NCBI GenBank assembly: GCA_965226755.1
Contig: CBDDDT010000008.1
Location: 162,430-226,429, forward strand
DNA from: Bog-113 sp965226755
Lineage (GTDB): Bacteria > Acidobacteriota > Terriglobia > Bryobacterales > Bryobacteraceae
Reading direction: 5' to 3'
Length of the DNA: 64,000 nt
Below, piece by piece: positions 9,767 to 18,590 of the stretch; the first letter of the stretch is position 1; each line of letters opens with the position of its first letter. Below the pieces are notes generated by a model that saw only the letters and a program-made list of their open reading frames with translations, ran no database searches and was not told the origin of the DNA. Made by a program: the position numbers and the translations under genes.

Positions 9767-9825
9767 GAACTCATGCTACTCGCAGGGACACGGTTCGCGC
9801 ATTCGGATTTGATAGGCTGTTCGCC

Positions 9826-10698
9826 ATGTCTCGTAACATCTCACGCAGAATGTTTCTTGGCGCGTCGGCCGCGACCGGCGCTGGAATCGCCATGTCCCAG
9901 GCGATCGCGAAAAACCTAGCGCCGCCGCGGATCGGAGCGGAGTTGTATACGGTCCGCAACCAGATGCCGGCGAAAGATGACGAGGTTCTCCACCAGATCG
10001 CCGAGATCGGCTACCGCGAAATCGAAGGCGATTACCCGACACTGACGCGCGTCGCGGCCACGGCGAAGGCGGATGGACTCGATCCCGTCTCGTGCCATAT
10101 CCCGGTGGGCGCCATCGACGGAAAGGGCGAGATCCCGCTCGACAAAATCTTTGCCGACCTGAAAGGGCTTGGCGTGAAGTATGCGGTGGTTCCGTATATT
10201 GCGGAGGATCAGCGCACGCCCGAAATCCTGAGCCTGTTCGCCCAGAAGATGAATAAAGCGGGGGAGATGGCGAAGAATGCCGGATTGCAACTCGGCTATC
10301 ACAACCACGCCTTCGAGTGGGGCCAGATGAACGGGAAGCGCGCGTTCGACGTGATGTTCGCCAATACCGATCCCAAACTGGTGCAATTTGAGGTTGACGT
10401 GTTCTGGCTGAGCGTAGGCGGAGTGGACCCGGTCAAGTTTCTAAAGGAGCACGCCGGACGCATTCCGCTGCTGCATCTGAAAGATAAAGCGCCGGAGCAG
10501 AAGGTTCAGTACAACGAACATGTCTCCAAAGAAACGTTTAAGGAAGTCGGGAACGGAAGCCTTGATTTCTCCGCAATATTGAAGACCGCTGAGAAGATCG
10601 GCGTGAAGCACTACTTCGTCGAACAGGATCAGACCGCGGGCGATCCGATCGCCAGTCTGAAGCAGAGCTTTACGTATATAAGCGGGTTGCGGGCGTAA
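9826..10698 (+). CDS. Tat-exported sugar phosphate isomerase/epimerase-like TIM barrel
   Basis: This 290-residue protein belongs to the AP-endonuclease-2/xylose isomerase-like TIM-barrel superfamily. It starts with a twin-arginine signal (SRRMFLGASAATGAG), so it is probably exported folded to the periplasm. Barrel motifs include GAELYTVRNQ at the first strand, LGYHNHAFEW with the metal-ligand His pair, FEVDVFWLSVGGVDP, IPLLHLKDK, and FVEQDQT near the end, which together outline a divalent metal site. Such proteins act on keto sugars or inositol derivatives, but the substrate cannot be told from sequence. It is transcribed away from the permease gene and ends at a strong hairpin shared with the convergent AAA ATPase gene. 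Confidence 0.8.
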   Translation: MSRNISRRMFLGASAATGAGIAMSQAIAKNLAPPRIGAELYTVRNQMPAKDDEVLHQIAEIGYREIEGDYPTLTRVAATAKADGLDPVSCHIPVGAIDGKGEIPLDKIFADLKGLGVKYAVVPYIAEDQRTPEILSLFAQKMNKAGEMAKNAGLQLGYHNHAFEWGQMNGKRAFDVMFANTDPKLVQFEVDVFWLSVGGVDPVKFLKEHAGRIPLLHLKDKAPEQKVQYNEHVSKETFKEVGNGSLDFSAILKTAEKIGVKHYFVEQDQTAGDPIASLKQSFTYISGLRA

Positions 10699-10701
10699 AA
10701 A

Positions 10702-10734
10702 AAAACAGGCATGCGAGATGGGCATGCCTGTTTT
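10702..10734. terminator. Bidirectional rho-independent terminator
   Basis: A perfect 13-bp inverted repeat (arms AAAACAGGCATGC at 10702-10714 and GCATGCCTGTTTT at 10722-10734, 7-nt loop) lies between two convergent genes. It has a T run on the forward side and a longer A run (10697-10705), which reads as T on the reverse strand. It should end transcription of both the isomerase and the AAA ATPase. Confidence 0.9.
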
Positions 10735-10758
10735 CCGATATTCAGATTCACCGCGGCT

Positions 10759-11985
10759 TTAGGCGCGGCCGCGCGACTTGGCGCTGGCGACCTTGGGAAC
10801 TTCGATCTCCTGCGCGGCGGCCAGCGTGCTCGGAGGCATCAGAACCGAAACGTCGACCATCTGCGCCATCTTGTAAGCCGGCAGATCCTCGGCTTCCCGA
10901 GTGAAGCTGAGAAGATCCATCGCGCCGTCGAAGTCGATTTTCACGAGATCCCCTCCCACCACCTGCCCGCTCGCCACCAGATTCGATAGCGGATGAACCA
11001 GCTCGCGCTCGATGGCGCGTTTCAGATGGCGCGCGCCGTACTTGATATCGGTCCCTTCTTCGAGAACGTGGCGCTTCGCCGCGGGAGTCAAGGTGAACAC
11101 GAAGGGAGCTGAGGTGTGCGAGGTGAAAACGCGCTGCTGGAGAGCGTTGAGCTCGATGGTGAGAATCCGATCGAGTTCGGCGGTGCCGAGCGGCTTGAAC
11201 ACGACGACCTTATCGATCCGGTTCATGAACTCAGGAGTGAACTTGCGCCGGGCCGCTTCGGTGGCGGATCGGGCGATTTTCTCGTTCGTCTTCTCATCGG
11301 TGCGGCAATCCGCATGGCTATTTTCCACGACGGCGCAGTTGAAGCCCAGTTTGGGCATCAGGATGGAACTCATCTCCGACGCGCCCAGGTTGCTGGTCAT
11401 GAAGATCATCGCCCGGGAGAAATCCACGCGCCGGTTGTCGCCCAGCGTCAAAGTGGCTTTGTCGAGGATGCCGAGGAGCAGGTTCCACAGGGAATCGCTC
11501 GCCTTCTCAATTTCGTCGAACAGAACGAAACTGATCTTCACCTTATCGGTGTGGTACTGATTCAGAACTTCCTGGCTGAGCAGCGGGTGCGTCTCGCGAT
11601 GTCCCAGATATCCGGGAGGCGAGCCGATGAGTTTTGCAATCTCATGACTGTGCTGAAACTCGGCGCAATCGATCTTGATGACGGCGCGCATATCGCCCAC
11701 GAGCGATTCCGCAACCGACTCGACCATACGGGTTTTCCCCGAACCGGTGGGTCCCAGGAAGAGCAGGTTTCCGATGGGGCGTCCGGGGCTTGTCATGCCC
11801 GCCAGAAACGTTTGATAGATGCTGACGATCTGCTGGATGGCTTCTTCCTGACCCACGATCCGTTTATGCAGATCGCCATCCAGCTTCTCGGCATCGTGCC
11901 CCGTTTGATTTGGATCCAGAACTTTCGATGTCCGCGGCATTTTCGTCTTCTCCCACCGTTGCTTCGGCGTCCAGATCGGTGTCAT
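10759..11985 (-). CDS. ClpB/ClpC-like AAA+ ATPase, single ATPase domain
   Basis: This is a AAA+ protein of about 408 residues resembling the second ATPase domain of Clp/Hsp100 unfoldases. Visible features are the RIVGQEEAIQQI entry motif, Walker A GPTGSGKT (about 78-85), a pore-loop-like GSPPGYLGH, Walker B VLFDEIEKA (about 155), sensor 1 TSNLG, the arginine-finger region EFMNRIDKVVVF, and sensor 2 YGARHLKRAI. The N domain and first ATPase domain of full ClpB/ClpC are absent, so this is a short stand-alone form. No ClpP-binding IGF/L loop was noticed. Starts at 11985 (MTPIWTPK) and 11940 (MPRTSK, with GGGAG upstream) are both credible. It stands alone between a terminator and an SDR gene. It probably remodels protein complexes; the client is unknown. 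Confidence 0.85.
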   Translation of the reverse strand: MTPIWTPKQRWEKTKMPRTSKVLDPNQTGHDAEKLDGDLHKRIVGQEEAIQQIVSIYQTFLAGMTSPGRPIGNLLFLGPTGSGKTRMVESVAESLVGDMRAVIKIDCAEFQHSHEIAKLIGSPPGYLGHRETHPLLSQEVLNQYHTDKVKISFVLFDEIEKASDSLWNLLLGILDKATLTLGDNRRVDFSRAMIFMTSNLGASEMSSILMPKLGFNCAVVENSHADCRTDEKTNEKIARSATEAARRKFTPEFMNRIDKVVVFKPLGTAELDRILTIELNALQQRVFTSHTSAPFVFTLTPAAKRHVLEEGTDIKYGARHLKRAIERELVHPLSNLVASGQVVGGDLVKIDFDGAMDLLSFTREAEDLPAYKMAQMVDVSVLMPPSTLAAAQEIEVPKVASAKSRGRA

Positions 11986-12117
11986 CTCGTCTGTCGTCAC
12001 CTGATTCGATTCCCGGTGAAGCACGCCGGTTGCCATCGTTGCGCAAAGGTTGAACACATTTCATCGGGGCGCGCGAATGCTAGTCGGATCCCTCTAAGGT
12101 TTATGCCCTGGATCGGC

Positions 12118-12141
12118 GCCCGATCTGGAGCCCGATCTGGA
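12118..12141. repeat. 12-nt perfect tandem duplication
   Basis: The 12-mer GCCCGATCTGGA occurs twice back to back in the short intergenic space downstream of the SDR gene and upstream of the AAA ATPase gene. It looks like a simple slippage duplication, and no function is implied. Confidence 0.6.
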
Positions 12142-12169
12142 GTAAGACACGCGGGGATGGAGAAAGGCA

Positions 12170-12916
12170 TTATTTGGGCGGCCGCGAGGGACGGACTTCG
12201 ACCCGGCTGACCAGCGTGCGCGACGGCAGTCGGAGCAGGGACAGAATTATTTCGGCGATGTCTTCCGGCTGAATCTTCCAATCCGCACCTTCCTGATTCT
12301 GCCCGGGCACAAAGCCGAAGTCCGTGGCCACGCTGCCCGGCATGATGGTGGTGATGCGAATCCCTTCGCGGCGATGGTCGAGCATCATCGCTTCGGTGAA
12401 TCCGTTCACTCCGAACTTCGATGCATTATACGCGGCGCCGCCCGCGAACGGATTGCGCCCGGCGAGACTGGACATGTTGAACACGTAAGCGTCGCCGCTG
12501 GCGCGAAGCAAGGGAAGCGCGGCATGGCAGCAGTAATACAGACCCGTCAAATTTACGTCAATTACCTGATGCCACTGCTCCGGCGTCAGGTCGGCCACGG
12601 GAGCGAAGATGCCAACGCCGGCGTTGTTGACCAGGATGTCGAGACTTTTCCATTCCCGGTCTGCAAATTGGAACAAGGATTCAACTTGGTCCCACTTCGA
12701 AACGTCGGCGGCCTGGCCGTGAAGTTCCGCTTCCTCGCCCGCTTCCCGGCGTAAGTCAGTTAACGCGGTTTTTACGCCGGCATCGTTCGTGCCGGAGATC
12801 AGGACGCGCGCGCCGGCCCGCGCCAGCCCGAGCGCGACGGCGAATCCGATGCCGCGGGTGCCGCCAGTCACTAGCGCGGTCTTATCGTGGAGGAATGGTC
12901 TCATGGCATTCAACAT
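12170..12916 (-). CDS. SDR family NAD(P)-dependent oxidoreductase
   Basis: This classical short-chain dehydrogenase has 248 residues. The nucleotide-binding Rossmann motif TGGTRGIG lies at about residues 17-24, NNAG at about 95, the catalytic Ser in NMSSLAGRNP, and the catalytic pair YNASK at about 161-165. The substrate region resembles 3-ketoacyl-ACP reductase/sugar dehydrogenase members with the sequence PGSVATDF. The start is ATG at 12916, with a second ATG at 12904 that fits the family equally well. The next gene on this strand is the AAA ATPase, about 185 nt away, so a shared transcript is possible but unproven. The substrate is not assignable. Confidence 0.85.
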   Translation of the reverse strand: MLNAMRPFLHDKTALVTGGTRGIGFAVALGLARAGARVLISGTNDAGVKTALTDLRREAGEEAELHGQAADVSKWDQVESLFQFADREWKSLDILVNNAGVGIFAPVADLTPEQWHQVIDVNLTGLYYCCHAALPLLRASGDAYVFNMSSLAGRNPFAGGAAYNASKFGVNGFTEAMMLDHRREGIRITTIMPGSVATDFGFVPGQNQEGADWKIQPEDIAEIILSLLRLPSRTLVSRVEVRPSRPPK

Positions 12917-13031
12917 AACGTCATCGGAACAGGGCTTCGCCTATTGGCGACGTCAAATACCTTCAAACCAGAACCTTCAAACCCGAGAAACTCGCGCATT
13001 TCACGGCTAAGCCGCGGGGAATTGTCCTAAC

Positions 13032-14000
13032 ATGAAAGAAGGAATGAGCGATACGGCCACGGGTTGGCGAATAAAGGCTCGCGAACAGTTCGAAGATCTG
13101 CTGGGAGAACTGGAGTCCGATTGCGAAGAGAGCCTCAGGATTGCGGGCAAGGCCGCCCGGGAGACGCTTTCGGAGACATTGAATCAGGGTCTGCGCCGGT
13201 TGCGCTTGACCGCGAGCGTGGCGGACGCGGCATCGCTTGCACTGGAACTCGCTCTGCCGTTCGCGCCACGGTGCGCGGTGTTTCTGTTTCGGGACGGACA
13301 CGCGGAAGCCGATTGGGTGCGCGGCTTCGGGGCCGCGCCGATTCGGTTCTCGCCGGACGAGGCCGCGGCTTTTCAGGCGGCGATTGAAGCGGGCGATCCG
13401 GTGACGGCCGTGAGCATCCCCTCGGAGATTTCACCAGTGCTGGCGAAATTGGTCAATGCCGAGAGCACGGAGCGCGTTTACCTGTTCCCTCTCACGGTGC
13501 GGGGAGCGGTGACAGCCCTGATCTTTGCCGCGGGCGAGGTGCAGGCGGCGCCTCTGGAACTGATCGCCGGGCTGACCGCGATGCAAATGGGATCGCTGCT
13601 GCCCGCCGCGGCGGCGAAGCGCGAAGATCTGATCTCGATTCAGGGAAGCGTGCAAGCGCTGCCGCAGGGTGGCGCGAAGCCGGGCGGTTCGGCCTGGACC
13701 GAGCTTTCGCCGGACTTGCAGGCGCTGCACCTTCGCGCCCAGCGGAGCGCGCGGCTGCGCGTGGCGGAAATGCGGCTGGAGCATGCGGACGCGATTCGCC
13801 GCGGTCTGGAACAGAAGAACCTGTATGCCGCTCTGCGCGAACCGATCGATCGCGCGCGCGAAGAGTTCCGCCGGGAGTCTATGAGCGCGACGCCGAGCAT
13901 GGTCGATTACCTGTATCTGGAAATCGTACGAGGATTGGCGCACGAAAATGACGGGCTGCTGGGCTCGGAGTTTCCTGGTCCGCTGACACAAAAGCCGTGA
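13032..14000 (+). CDS. GAF-like cytosolic protein, function unknown
   Basis: The 322-residue protein lacks a signal or membrane segment. Residues about 60-200 have the alternating pattern of a GAF-type sensor domain (CAVFLFRDGHAEADWVRGFG, RVYLFPLTVRGAVTALIFA). The N-terminal 50 residues and the region 230-290 are helical and charged (LRAQRSARLRVAEMRLEHADAIRRGLEQKNLYAALREP), suggesting coiled-coil contacts. No output domain such as a kinase, cyclase or phosphatase is attached, so it may act through partners. It begins a forward gene run and is followed 16 nt later by the lytic transglycosylase gene, which suggests one transcript. A second ATG at 13044 exists but has no better ribosome site. 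Confidence 0.65.
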   Translation: MKEGMSDTATGWRIKAREQFEDLLGELESDCEESLRIAGKAARETLSETLNQGLRRLRLTASVADAASLALELALPFAPRCAVFLFRDGHAEADWVRGFGAAPIRFSPDEAAAFQAAIEAGDPVTAVSIPSEISPVLAKLVNAESTERVYLFPLTVRGAVTALIFAAGEVQAAPLELIAGLTAMQMGSLLPAAAAKREDLISIQGSVQALPQGGAKPGGSAWTELSPDLQALHLRAQRSARLRVAEMRLEHADAIRRGLEQKNLYAALREPIDRAREEFRRESMSATPSMVDYLYLEIVRGLAHENDGLLGSEFPGPLTQKP

Positions 14001-14016
14001 GACAACCCTTCACCAC

Positions 14017-16374
14017 ATGATGCGGCGCATTCTTGCAATTCTCGCGACCGCCACGCTACTGGGATTCGCCGCGGTCCCGGACGTCTCCACGCTCGCGCCG
14101 CTGGTGCGGTCGTACCGGGAATCCTCGACGCCGGCGGGTCGCGCCGGTATAGAAAGCTTCGCGGGGGCGCACGCCCGGGAGACGTCCGGAGCGCTGGCGC
14201 ACTTCGCGCTCGGGATCGCGTTGTCGGAGAACAAAGATTACCCGGCCTCGGCGCAGTCTCTCGCGCGCGTGCGATCGCAGCTTCCCGCGCTGGGCGATTA
14301 TGTCGCCTTCTATCTGGCCGCGGCGCAAAACGAACAGGGCGATGCGGCTTCGGCATTGCTCACGCTCGGGGCACTGCAGGATTTTCTGACCTTAAAATCG
14401 CCGCTGCTCGCCAAGGCGGTGATTCTGGACGCGCAGATCCGGCTCAAGTCGGGGAATCCTAATCCCGAGGTATTGAAGGGCGCGGTGCAGGCGCTTCTCA
14501 CCCAGGCGGCGACGCTTCCCGAGCCCGATGGCGATTTCGCGCTGGCGCTGGGCTCAGACGTTCTGGGCAACGGATCGCAGGCGGCGTCCTATTATCAGCG
14601 CGTCTATTTCATGTACCCGGCCACCCGCATGGCGGCCGATTCCTGGGACGCCATGGAGCGGCTGCGCAAATCGCTCGGAACTTCTTATCCCGCGCCGCTG
14701 CCGGAGCTGTTGCTGGAACGCGGCCAGAAATGGATCGACGCCAAGGAATATTCCAAGGCGCGAGCGGAGTTTACGGCCATTCAGAGCGTGTTGACGGGCG
14801 TGGAGCGGGATGAGGCGCGGGTTCGCGTCGGCGCGGCGCAGTATGTGAGCGGCGATTATCGCGGCGCGCTCCAATATCTCAAGACTCTCGACTTACCGAA
14901 GAACGAGGCTGACGCCGAGCGCTGGTACTACATCGAGGAATGCACGCGCCGCATGAACGATGACGACGCCATGATGGACGCGATCAAGGAGCTGGCTCGT
15001 CACCATGAGCGCTCGGTGTGGCGATTGAAAGCGCTGGTGTCCGCCGGCAACCGTTACCTGCTGACGCATCAGACGGACCGGTATGAGCCGCTTTACCGCG
15101 CGGCGTGGGTGACCTTCCCCTCGGATTCGACCACCGCCTACTGCCACTGGAAAATCTCCTGGGACGCTTACCTGGCGAACAAGCACGACGCCCGGGAACT
15201 GATGCGGGAACAGGTGGAGCACTATCCCGGCGACAACCGCGCCGCCACGGCTTTGTATTATCTGGGCCGTTTGTCGGAAAACGAGAACGATCCGGCAACC
15301 GCGCGGGCTTATTACGAGCGTTTGACGGCCGAGTTTCCGAACTTTTATTACGCGGTTCTGGGGCGCGAGCGTCTGGCCGAATCGCGCGTGGTGGCTGCCG
15401 CGGCCGCGCCGAAAGTGGCCGAATGGCTTGACGCCATCGAATTTCCGGCGCATGCCGATTATTCCAGCCAATCTCCGAACGACGCCACCAAGGCGCGGAT
15501 CGAGCGCGTGCGGCTGCTGGTGTCGGCGGGTTTGACCGATTTCGCGGATGCCGAAGTCCGCTTCGGATCGAAGACGGACGGTCAGCCGCATCTGCTCGCG
15601 GTGGAGATCGCGCGCAGCGATGCCGCGCCTTACCTGGGCCTGAAGCACATGAAGAGCCTGGCGCCCGATTATCTATCCACGCCGGTGGAGAACGCGCCCA
15701 AGCAGTTCTGGCGCATGCTCTTCCCCCTGCCTTACTCCGGCGCGCTGGTGGGAAGCGCGAAACGGCAGAACCTGGACCCTTATATGGTGGCGGCGCTGAT
15801 CCGCCAGGAATCGGAGTTTAACCCCGGCGCGCACTCGCACGCAAACGCCTATGGGCTGACGCAGATCGTTCCGGCGACCGGCCGCATGCTGGCCCGGCAG
15901 CAGGGCATTCGCTGGTCGTCGCCGAACCTTCTTTATGAGCCCGCGACGAACCTGCGGCTCGGCACGCAGTACATCCGTTCCTTGCTGGATCAGTGGAACG
16001 GCCGCTGGGAGCTGACGCTGGCGGCATACAATGCCGGCCCAAGCCGGGTGAAAGAATGGATGTCGTGGAGCAATTACCGCGAGCCGGCGGAATTCGTGGA
16101 AGCGATTCCGTTTACGGAGACGCGTGAGTATGTCCAGGCCGTGATCCGGAATGCGGCGGTTTATCGCGAGGTATACGGCCCGTCCGCGGCGATTGAGGTG
16201 GACCAGGCTGATCCTCCGCCGGTGCTCGTCACCACGGCGTCGATTCCGACCCATAAGGCGGCCGCGCACATCCCGGCGAAGCATGCTTCGCGCGCGCGCC
16301 CCGGGGTCAAAACCGCCAAAGGGCGCACCTTGGCGAAATCGCCCGCTCCCAAGCATAAGCACCCGCAAGCTTAA
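14017..16374 (+). CDS. Soluble lytic murein transglycosylase (Slt-like)
   Basis: This periplasmic enzyme of 785 residues cleaves the MurNAc-GlcNAc bond of peptidoglycan, forming 1,6-anhydro ends. An N-terminal signal (RRILAILATATLLGFAAVP) is followed by a long helical, TPR-like superhelix (about 30-560), as in Slt70. The goose-lysozyme-like SLT domain covers about 575-735. The catalytic Glu lies in RQESEFNPGA (about 598); supporting motifs are GLTQIVPATG, NLRLGTQYI and AAYNAGPSRV. The tail after 740 is Pro/Lys/His-rich (KHASRARPGVKTAKGR, KHKHPQA) and may bind the wall or nucleic acid. It is longer than E. coli Slt70 (about 645 aa) mainly through this tail and the helical region. Confidence 0.92.
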   Translation: MMRRILAILATATLLGFAAVPDVSTLAPLVRSYRESSTPAGRAGIESFAGAHARETSGALAHFALGIALSENKDYPASAQSLARVRSQLPALGDYVAFYLAAAQNEQGDAASALLTLGALQDFLTLKSPLLAKAVILDAQIRLKSGNPNPEVLKGAVQALLTQAATLPEPDGDFALALGSDVLGNGSQAASYYQRVYFMYPATRMAADSWDAMERLRKSLGTSYPAPLPELLLERGQKWIDAKEYSKARAEFTAIQSVLTGVERDEARVRVGAAQYVSGDYRGALQYLKTLDLPKNEADAERWYYIEECTRRMNDDDAMMDAIKELARHHERSVWRLKALVSAGNRYLLTHQTDRYEPLYRAAWVTFPSDSTTAYCHWKISWDAYLANKHDARELMREQVEHYPGDNRAATALYYLGRLSENENDPATARAYYERLTAEFPNFYYAVLGRERLAESRVVAAAAAPKVAEWLDAIEFPAHADYSSQSPNDATKARIERVRLLVSAGLTDFADAEVRFGSKTDGQPHLLAVEIARSDAAPYLGLKHMKSLAPDYLSTPVENAPKQFWRMLFPLPYSGALVGSAKRQNLDPYMVAALIRQESEFNPGAHSHANAYGLTQIVPATGRMLARQQGIRWSSPNLLYEPATNLRLGTQYIRSLLDQWNGRWELTLAAYNAGPSRVKEWMSWSNYREPAEFVEAIPFTETREYVQAVIRNAAVYREVYGPSAAIEVDQADPPPVLVTTASIPTHKAAAHIPAKHASRARPGVKTAKGRTLAKSPAPKHKHPQA

Positions 16375-16391
16375 GGCGAGCCCGGTTAGCC

Positions 16392-17561
16392 ATGCCTTCG
16401 ACCCGCTTTCGCAGCCAGCGCACGCGCGACTTTACGGAATCCGTAATTCGCGAAATGACCCGTTTGGCCGTGCGGCATGGCGCGGTCAACCTGGCTCAGG
16501 GCTTCCCGGACTTTCCCGCTCCCGCCTGGCTCAAGGAGGCGGCTTGCGACGCTATTCGGGCCGACCACAATCAATACAGCATCACGTGGGGCGCCAAGGC
16601 TCTGCGGGACGCGATCGCCGCCAAGTATGCGCGCGCGTACGCGCTCAGCGTGGATGCGGAACGCGAGATTACGGTCTGCTGCGGGGCCACGGAAGGCATG
16701 GCCGCGGCGTTGCTCGCGCTGGTGGATCCAGGCGACGAAGTAATCGTGTTCGAACCGTTTTACGAGAACTACGGACCCGATACGAAGTTATGCGGCGCGA
16801 CCCGGCGGCTGGTGCGGCTCCGCGCGCCCGGCTGGAAATTCGACCCGGAGGAGTTACGCGCCGCTTTCAATTCCCGGACGCGCGCGGTGATTGTAAACAC
16901 GCCGCATAATCCGACCGGCAAGGTTTTCACGCGCGCCGAACTTGCCCAGATCGCCGCGCTTTGCGTGGAGTTCGATGTGCTCGCGTTCACAGATGAAATA
17001 TACGAGCACATCATCTATGACGACGCCCTGCACATTCCGCTGATCACCTTCGCCGGCATGCGGGAACGGACTGTGCTGGTGAATAGCATGAGTAAAACGT
17101 TTTCGGTTACAGGCTGGCGCGTGGGGTGGGTGCTCGCCGCGCCGGAGCTGACCGAAACCATTCGCAAGGTGCATGACTTTCTGACAGTCGGGGCGGCCGC
17201 TCCCTTGCAGATAGCGAGCGCAATCGCATTACAGTCCGGAGATGAATACTATCGTCTGCTGGCGGCCGGGTATCTGGAGCGCCGCAACTTACTCATGACT
17301 TTGCTAACCGAGGCCGGCTTCGGCTGTTACCGGCCCGAGGGAGCTTACTACATCATGGCGGAACTGCCTCCCGCGCTTCGCGGATCGCTAAGTGACCGCG
17401 AATTCGCCGAGCAGCTAATTGAAAAGCACGGGGTGGCCGCGGTTCCGGCCTCAAGTTTCTATGAAAATCAGAAAAATGCCGGACAAATCCGCTTCTGTTT
17501 CTGCAAATCATATGAGACGCTGAAGGAGGCGGGCAGGCGGATGGCGAGGGTCAGCGCATGA
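16392..17561 (+). CDS. Class I/II PLP-dependent aminotransferase
   Basis: The 389-residue enzyme is a fold-type I aminotransferase that uses pyridoxal phosphate to move an amino group between an amino acid and a keto acid. Diagnostic motifs are NLAQGFPDFP near the N-terminus, QYSITWGAKALRDAIA, the PLP-contact region NTPHNPTGKVF, TDEIYEHIIYDD, and the Schiff-base Lys in SMSKTFSVTGWRVGW (about 235). The pattern QGFPDFPAP with NQY resembles the kynurenine/methionine aminotransferase branch (YbdL-like), but the exact substrate is uncertain. It starts 18 nt after the transglycosylase gene and sits in the same forward run. Confidence 0.88.
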   Translation: MPSTRFRSQRTRDFTESVIREMTRLAVRHGAVNLAQGFPDFPAPAWLKEAACDAIRADHNQYSITWGAKALRDAIAAKYARAYALSVDAEREITVCCGATEGMAAALLALVDPGDEVIVFEPFYENYGPDTKLCGATRRLVRLRAPGWKFDPEELRAAFNSRTRAVIVNTPHNPTGKVFTRAELAQIAALCVEFDVLAFTDEIYEHIIYDDALHIPLITFAGMRERTVLVNSMSKTFSVTGWRVGWVLAAPELTETIRKVHDFLTVGAAAPLQIASAIALQSGDEYYRLLAAGYLERRNLLMTLLTEAGFGCYRPEGAYYIMAELPPALRGSLSDREFAEQLIEKHGVAAVPASSFYENQKNAGQIRFCFCKSYETLKEAGRRMARVSA

Positions 17562-17585
17562 GGCCGGCCGCTGGAGGTTCCACGT

Positions 17586-17978
17586 ATGTCTCCTTCGTTC
17601 CTTGTGCCCGAAACCGAGTTACGCGAATCCGGTTCCGGAGAGGTTCTGGATCTGGGTTCTCCCGCCGCTAACCGGGAGTTTCTCTCACTCACTTTAGGCA
17701 TCACCCACATTGTGGAACAGGAAAGTCTGGATGTCGCAATCCAGGGTTCCGCCGACGGGGTGAATTGGCCGGGCAAAGCGCTCCTCTCGTTTCCGCAGAA
17801 ATTTTATTGCGGCACGTATCAGATGTTGCTGGATCTCAAAGCGCACCCCGGCGTTCGCTTCCTGCGCGCAAAATGGACCTTGAACCGCTGGGGCAGGGGA
17901 GAACTGAAGCCGCTGTTCTGCATCTATCTCTTCGTCCAGGAACAGCGAGCGGCCGCCATTGCGCGAGGCGCGGCCTAA
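17586..17978 (+). CDS. Conserved hypothetical protein
   Basis: I do not recognise a named family for this 130-residue protein. The start is supported by GGAGG 8 nt before the ATG, and the GC-rich third-codon pattern matches its neighbours. It appears cytosolic. A beta-rich middle part (FLSLTLGITHIVEQESLDVAIQGSADG) is followed by an aromatic-rich C-terminal half (FYCGTYQMLLDL, RAKWTLNRWG). The composition suggests a compact beta-sandwich. The next gene overlaps its 3' end by 20 nt, so the two are probably translated from one message. Confidence 0.6.
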   Translation: MSPSFLVPETELRESGSGEVLDLGSPAANREFLSLTLGITHIVEQESLDVAIQGSADGVNWPGKALLSFPQKFYCGTYQMLLDLKAHPGVRFLRAKWTLNRWGRGELKPLFCIYLFVQEQRAAAIARGAA

Positions 17979-18450
17979 ACCAGCCCATCGCCTCACTATC
18001 CGGCGCGCCGTTTCCGGGGATCTTCGCCGTATTCTTGAGATCGAGAAGGCGTCGTTTCCCGAGGATGCCTGGGACGCGCGCTTATTCCGATCCTATCTCG
18101 CGGACAGTCGCGCAGTTTTTCTGATCGCGGCGCGCGGGCCGAGAACCTTGGGCTACGCGGTCGCCGTTCACCGAGACAAGCGCGGCGAATTGGATTCGAT
18201 TGCGGTCGCGCCATCCGCACGCGGGAAGAATGTCGGGATGTTGCTGCTGCGGCGTCTGCTGGAGCGCTTGGGGCGTCGCGGGGCGATGGCAGTGACCCTG
18301 ATGGTGAGAATCGAGAACGCGCCCGCGATACGGCTTTATCGGAGGCTGGGTTTTGTGCGCGTGCGGCGCGTGAATGATTATTACGAGGACGGTTCGCCGG
18401 CGTGGAGGATGCGGGTGATTTTCGGTCAGCGAGAGAACCGGCTGATGTAG
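17959..18450 (+). CDS. GNAT N-acetyltransferase, RimI-like
   Basis: This 163-residue acetyltransferase transfers acetyl from acetyl-CoA to an amine. The GNAT fold is visible as an N-terminal IRRAVSGDLRRILEIEKASFPEDAW, the strand before the CoA loop LDSIAVAPSARGKNVGMLLLRRLLE (pyrophosphate-binding R/Q-x-x-G-x-G/A variant), and the C-terminal RIENAPAIRLYRRLGFVRVRRVNDYYEDGSPAWRM. That ending is typical of RimI-type enzymes, which modify the ribosomal protein S18 N-terminus, but specificity in this family cannot be read from sequence. The start is a TTG inside the preceding gene. The 3' end overlaps the convergent antitoxin remnant. Confidence 0.82.
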   Translation: MREARPKPAHRLTIRRAVSGDLRRILEIEKASFPEDAWDARLFRSYLADSRAVFLIAARGPRTLGYAVAVHRDKRGELDSIAVAPSARGKNVGMLLLRRLLERLGRRGAMAVTLMVRIENAPAIRLYRRLGFVRVRRVNDYYEDGSPAWRMRVIFGQRENRLM

Positions 18451-18590
18451 TCGCGGAAAATCGTTTTCCCCGTTGCAATGTCGCCGGTGCGCATGGATTC
18501 GACTCCCTCGCGCAGAAGTTCCTTGCGGAATTTCGGATCGCGGGCGACGCGGGCGCGGATGGTCTCTTTGAAGTCGCGGGTCAGTGCCAT
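18426..18590 (-). pseudogene. Truncated antitoxin-like DNA-binding protein (N-terminal half)
   Basis: From the ATG at 18590 only 54 residues are encoded. The sequence (MALTRDFKETIRARVARDP, FRKELLREGVESMRTGDIATGK) matches the N-terminal half of small HTH antitoxins of type II toxin-antitoxin pairs, which I recall as being about 95-105 residues. The helix-turn-helix half is missing: the frame stops after RDYISRFSR, where it runs into the 3' end of the convergent acetyltransferase gene. No toxin gene is visible on its 5' side, where partners usually sit. It is most likely a rearrangement remnant, although translation of the short peptide cannot be excluded. Confidence 0.5.
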
